Below, one piece after another: positions 62,149-64,000 of a stretch of DNA of 64,000 nt. Position 1 is the first letter of the stretch. Each line of letters opens with the position of its first letter. The position numbers and the translations under genes were made by a program. Source of the stretch: Litorimonas sp039975855 (GTDB lineage Bacteria; Pseudomonadota; Alphaproteobacteria; Caulobacterales; Maricaulaceae); contig JBDWGH010000005.1 of assembly GCA_039975855.1 (NCBI GenBank), positions 248,001-312,000 on the forward strand, given 5' to 3'. The notes below the pieces were generated by a model. The model was not told where the DNA came from. It was given only the letters and a program-made list of their open reading frames with translations, and searched no databases.

Positions 62149-63477
62149 ATGAAGGACGATATGGATAAAGATGATGGTCGTGCCGTCCCGTCCCGGCGAA
62201 TGTCACGTCTTATGGGGCTAGGAGGTGTCGCGGCTAGCATTGCGGGCGGTGCGGCCCTGAACGGCGCAAAGCAATTGGCGAGCGGGAAACGACCCAAAGC
62301 GTCCGATCTTTTTCTGACGCCTTCTAATGCGATGAAGCTCACAAAACAGCTGTCTAATATGCGCGGTGCCGCGATGAAGTTGGGTCAGATGATCTCCATG
62401 GATAGCGGGGACTTCCTGCCAAAAGAACTCGCTGAAATTTTGGCGCGGCTTCGGGCCAGCGCGCAGCATATGCCGGCGGCGCAACTCGCCAAAGTCTTGA
62501 AAGCGGAATGGGGTAAAGATTGGCTGACGCAGTTTGAGCATTTTCAAACCCGCCCGATTGCAGCGGCGTCTATCGGACAAGTCCACCGCGCTATCCTTCC
62601 CGATGGCGATGATGTCGTGGTTAAAGTTCAGTATCCCGGCGTGCGTGAGAGTATTGATAGCGACGTTAAAAATGTCGCTTCGCTTCTAAAGATGTCAGGT
62701 CTAGTTCCCGCCACCATGGACGTTAAACCCATTATCGAAGAAGGTCGTCGCCAACTTCATCAAGAAGCGGATTATATTCGGGAAGCTGATTACCTCTGCC
62801 GCTTCGGAATGCTTCTATCTGATGATGAGAATTTCCAAGTGCCGGAATTTTATCCGGAGCTGTCGACAGACAAAGTTCTGGCCATGTCCTATATTGAAAG
62901 CCGACCCATTGAGGAGATGATGGACGCCCCGCAGGACGTGCGGAACCGGATTGTTCGAAATCTGATGTCGCTCACTTTGCAGGAATTATTCCGATTCAAG
63001 CTGATGCAAACGGACCCGAACTTCGCGAATTATCGATATAATGAGGAGACAGAACAAATTGTATTGCTTGATTTCGGGGCCACCCGTGAGATCAGTGATG
63101 AGTTGTCTTCTGAGTACCGCACATTGATGAAAACCTGTTTGTCGGGTGATGTCGACAATATCATGACGCATATCACAAAAATGGGCCTTATACCTGCAGA
63201 CATGTCTGCCAAACCACGCAGGGTAATTCACGATATGATTGCCATGTCCATTGCGCCATTGGGGCAGGACGAAGTCTTTGATTTCGGTAAGAATAAAATG
63301 GCCTTAGATTTGCGCGATAGAGGTTTGGAGATAGCTGGCAATCGAGAGCTTTGGCACGTCCCGCCGCCAGAAACGGTTTTCCTTCAACGAAAATTAGGCG
63401 GCATGTATATGCTCGCGACGCGGCTTGGCGCCCAAATCAATGTCGCTCAAGTAATCCGTGATCTTATAAGCGTCTAA
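62149..63477 (+). CDS. ABC1 kinase-like (UbiB/AarF-type) protein
   Basis: 442 aa. The family-specific KxGQ motif is KLGQMISM, with ASIGQVHRA in the Ala-rich nucleotide loop, and the catalytic VVVKVQYPGV. The conserved acidic NFANYRYN and LLDFGATREI regions follow. Members support ubiquinone synthesis and are atypical kinases. It lacks obvious C-terminal membrane helices, so it is closer to the short bacterial and mitochondrial ADCK branch. The substrate is unknown. Confidence 0.9.
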   Translation: MKDDMDKDDGRAVPSRRMSRLMGLGGVAASIAGGAALNGAKQLASGKRPKASDLFLTPSNAMKLTKQLSNMRGAAMKLGQMISMDSGDFLPKELAEILARLRASAQHMPAAQLAKVLKAEWGKDWLTQFEHFQTRPIAAASIGQVHRAILPDGDDVVVKVQYPGVRESIDSDVKNVASLLKMSGLVPATMDVKPIIEEGRRQLHQEADYIREADYLCRFGMLLSDDENFQVPEFYPELSTDKVLAMSYIESRPIEEMMDAPQDVRNRIVRNLMSLTLQELFRFKLMQTDPNFANYRYNEETEQIVLLDFGATREISDELSSEYRTLMKTCLSGDVDNIMTHITKMGLIPADMSAKPRRVIHDMIAMSIAPLGQDEVFDFGKNKMALDLRDRGLEIAGNRELWHVPPPETVFLQRKLGGMYMLATRLGAQINVAQVIRDLISV

Positions 63478-63600
63478 GTCTGCATTTCTATTGTCATATT
63501 GGTGACTAAAAACTGAGCTGCTAACTGTGTACACAGGAAACTTTGCCTTGCCTGCAGTTCACCCCTTGAACCTTTTTACCCACCGCATACAGGGCGGGTC

Positions 63601-63633
63601 CGTGCCGTTTCATGAGGAACGGTTCACGTTTTT
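63601..63633 (+). terminator. Terminator-like hairpin upstream of the peroxiredoxin gene
   Basis: CCGTT pairs with AACGG, with outer CGTG/CACG around a TT bulge, then five T. It lies 124 bp after the ABC1 gene and 37 bp before the peroxiredoxin ATG. It could end the upstream transcript or act as a leader attenuator. Confidence 0.5.
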
Positions 63634-63669
63634 CACACTTTGAAACCGAATACTTGAAAGCGAATATTT

Positions 63670-64000
63670 ATGTCTGAACATCCGACTATCGTCCCTGACG
63701 TCACCTTGAAAACACGTGTACGCGACGAGTCCATTGAAGGCCCAAACCCATTTGATTGGAAAGACCTGTCAACAGGCGAGTTTTTTAAAGGCCGTACCGT
63801 TGTCGTCTTTTCTTTACCTGGCGCATTCACGCCAACTTGTTCCTCTTCTCACTTGCCGCGTTATGATGCGCTCTTTGGCGAGTTCGAAGAAATCGGCGTT
63901 GATGAGATTGCTTGTATCTCCGTGAATGATGCTTTCGTCATGTATAAATGGGGTTTGGATCAAGGAAACAAGAACATCACACTTCTCCCGGATGGATCCG
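63670..64000 (+). CDS. Peroxiredoxin, Prx5-type, 5' part (3' end outside window)
   Basis: 110 codons are visible from ATG at 63670 with no stop before the window edge. The catalytic Cys is C57 in PGAFTPTCSSSHLP, the Prx5 pattern (peroxidatic Cys with PxxxTxxC). The protein reduces peroxides, usually with glutathione or glutaredoxin. The gene has its own upstream region with the hairpin at 63601. The remaining C-terminal part, including any resolving Cys or glutaredoxin domain, is not seen. Confidence 0.93.
   Translation, partial: MSEHPTIVPDVTLKTRVRDESIEGPNPFDWKDLSTGEFFKGRTVVVFSLPGAFTPTCSSSHLPRYDALFGEFEEIGVDEIACISVNDAFVMYKWGLDQGNKNITLLPDGS

Noticed and set aside
1..64000. CRISPR arrays, tRNA genes, rRNA genes, transposases and phage genes
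   Set aside because: No regularly spaced repeats with spacers, no tRNA-like T-loop stems, and no transposase or integrase motifs were seen by eye; short or degenerate copies could be missed.

Overview
The window reads as chromosomal DNA from a marine-type alphaproteobacterium, most likely near the Hyphomonadaceae/Maricaulales. The support is indirect: the lnt-Xre-trmB gene order, an RpoH-type promoter before dnaK, an IalB-family protein, LytTR regulator/acyltransferase pairing, a solitary TadG-like protein, and several small membrane proteins of the kind common in that group. I saw no rRNA, tRNA, CRISPR array, transposase, integrase or phage gene. Genes are packed tightly, with many start/stop overlaps and several tail-to-tail pairs whose stop codons interlock.

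Layout. 1-5122: 3' part of a heparinase II/III-like gene, a membrane nucleotide-sugar 4,6-dehydratase and purH. 5123-6480: an AT-rich stretch with two orphan genes. 6481-7056: a GC-richer, hairpin-dense stretch without a gene (candidate structured RNA), ending in a LysR-type operator before a LysR gene. 8049-10910: an outer-membrane barrel protein with Cys-Trp-Asp-Gly repeats, nth and a flavin reductase. 11051-17750: small membrane protein, TolB-like/TPR protein, dapB, an IalB-like protein, and a tetR-plsC-lplT-like lipid operon facing an SDR gene across two palindromic operators. 18848-24811: GNAT enzyme, MscS channel, argG, and a LytTR regulator divergent from an acyltransferase with four 20-bp-spaced repeats between them. 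24992-28751: glutamate dehydrogenase and a hybrid histidine kinase. 28967-35705: DoxX-like protein, GNAT enzyme, old yellow enzyme, AlkB-like protein, Pit phosphate transporter and a DUF1287 lipoprotein. 35698-41829: a DUF2235-LysM protein, then dnaK and dnaJ with an FkbM methyltransferase gene between them.

42318-45482 is the most unusual part. It is a tightly coupled three-gene unit: an NhaC-type antiporter, a type-B carboxylesterase lipoprotein, and a small lipoprotein that aligns with avidin/streptavidin and keeps most biotin-contact residues. 45743-49961: TadG-like vWA protein, a repeat-plus-hydrolase fusion and an EamA transporter. 49988-54939: ybeY-corC-lnt-xre-trmB-rph. 55029-64000: a secreted orphan, pgi, a lipoprotein cyclophilin behind a repeat-rich leader, hisS, a PLP decarboxylase, an ABC1/UbiB-type kinase and the 5' part of a peroxiredoxin gene.

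Most genes are housekeeping: purine, lysine and arginine synthesis, lipoprotein maturation, tRNA and rRNA processing, chaperones and DNA repair. The accessory interest lies in the avidin unit, the LytTR array, the TetR lipid regulon, the unassigned RNA-like region and the dnaK-fkbM-dnaJ arrangement. All family assignments come from reading motifs by eye; no database search was run.
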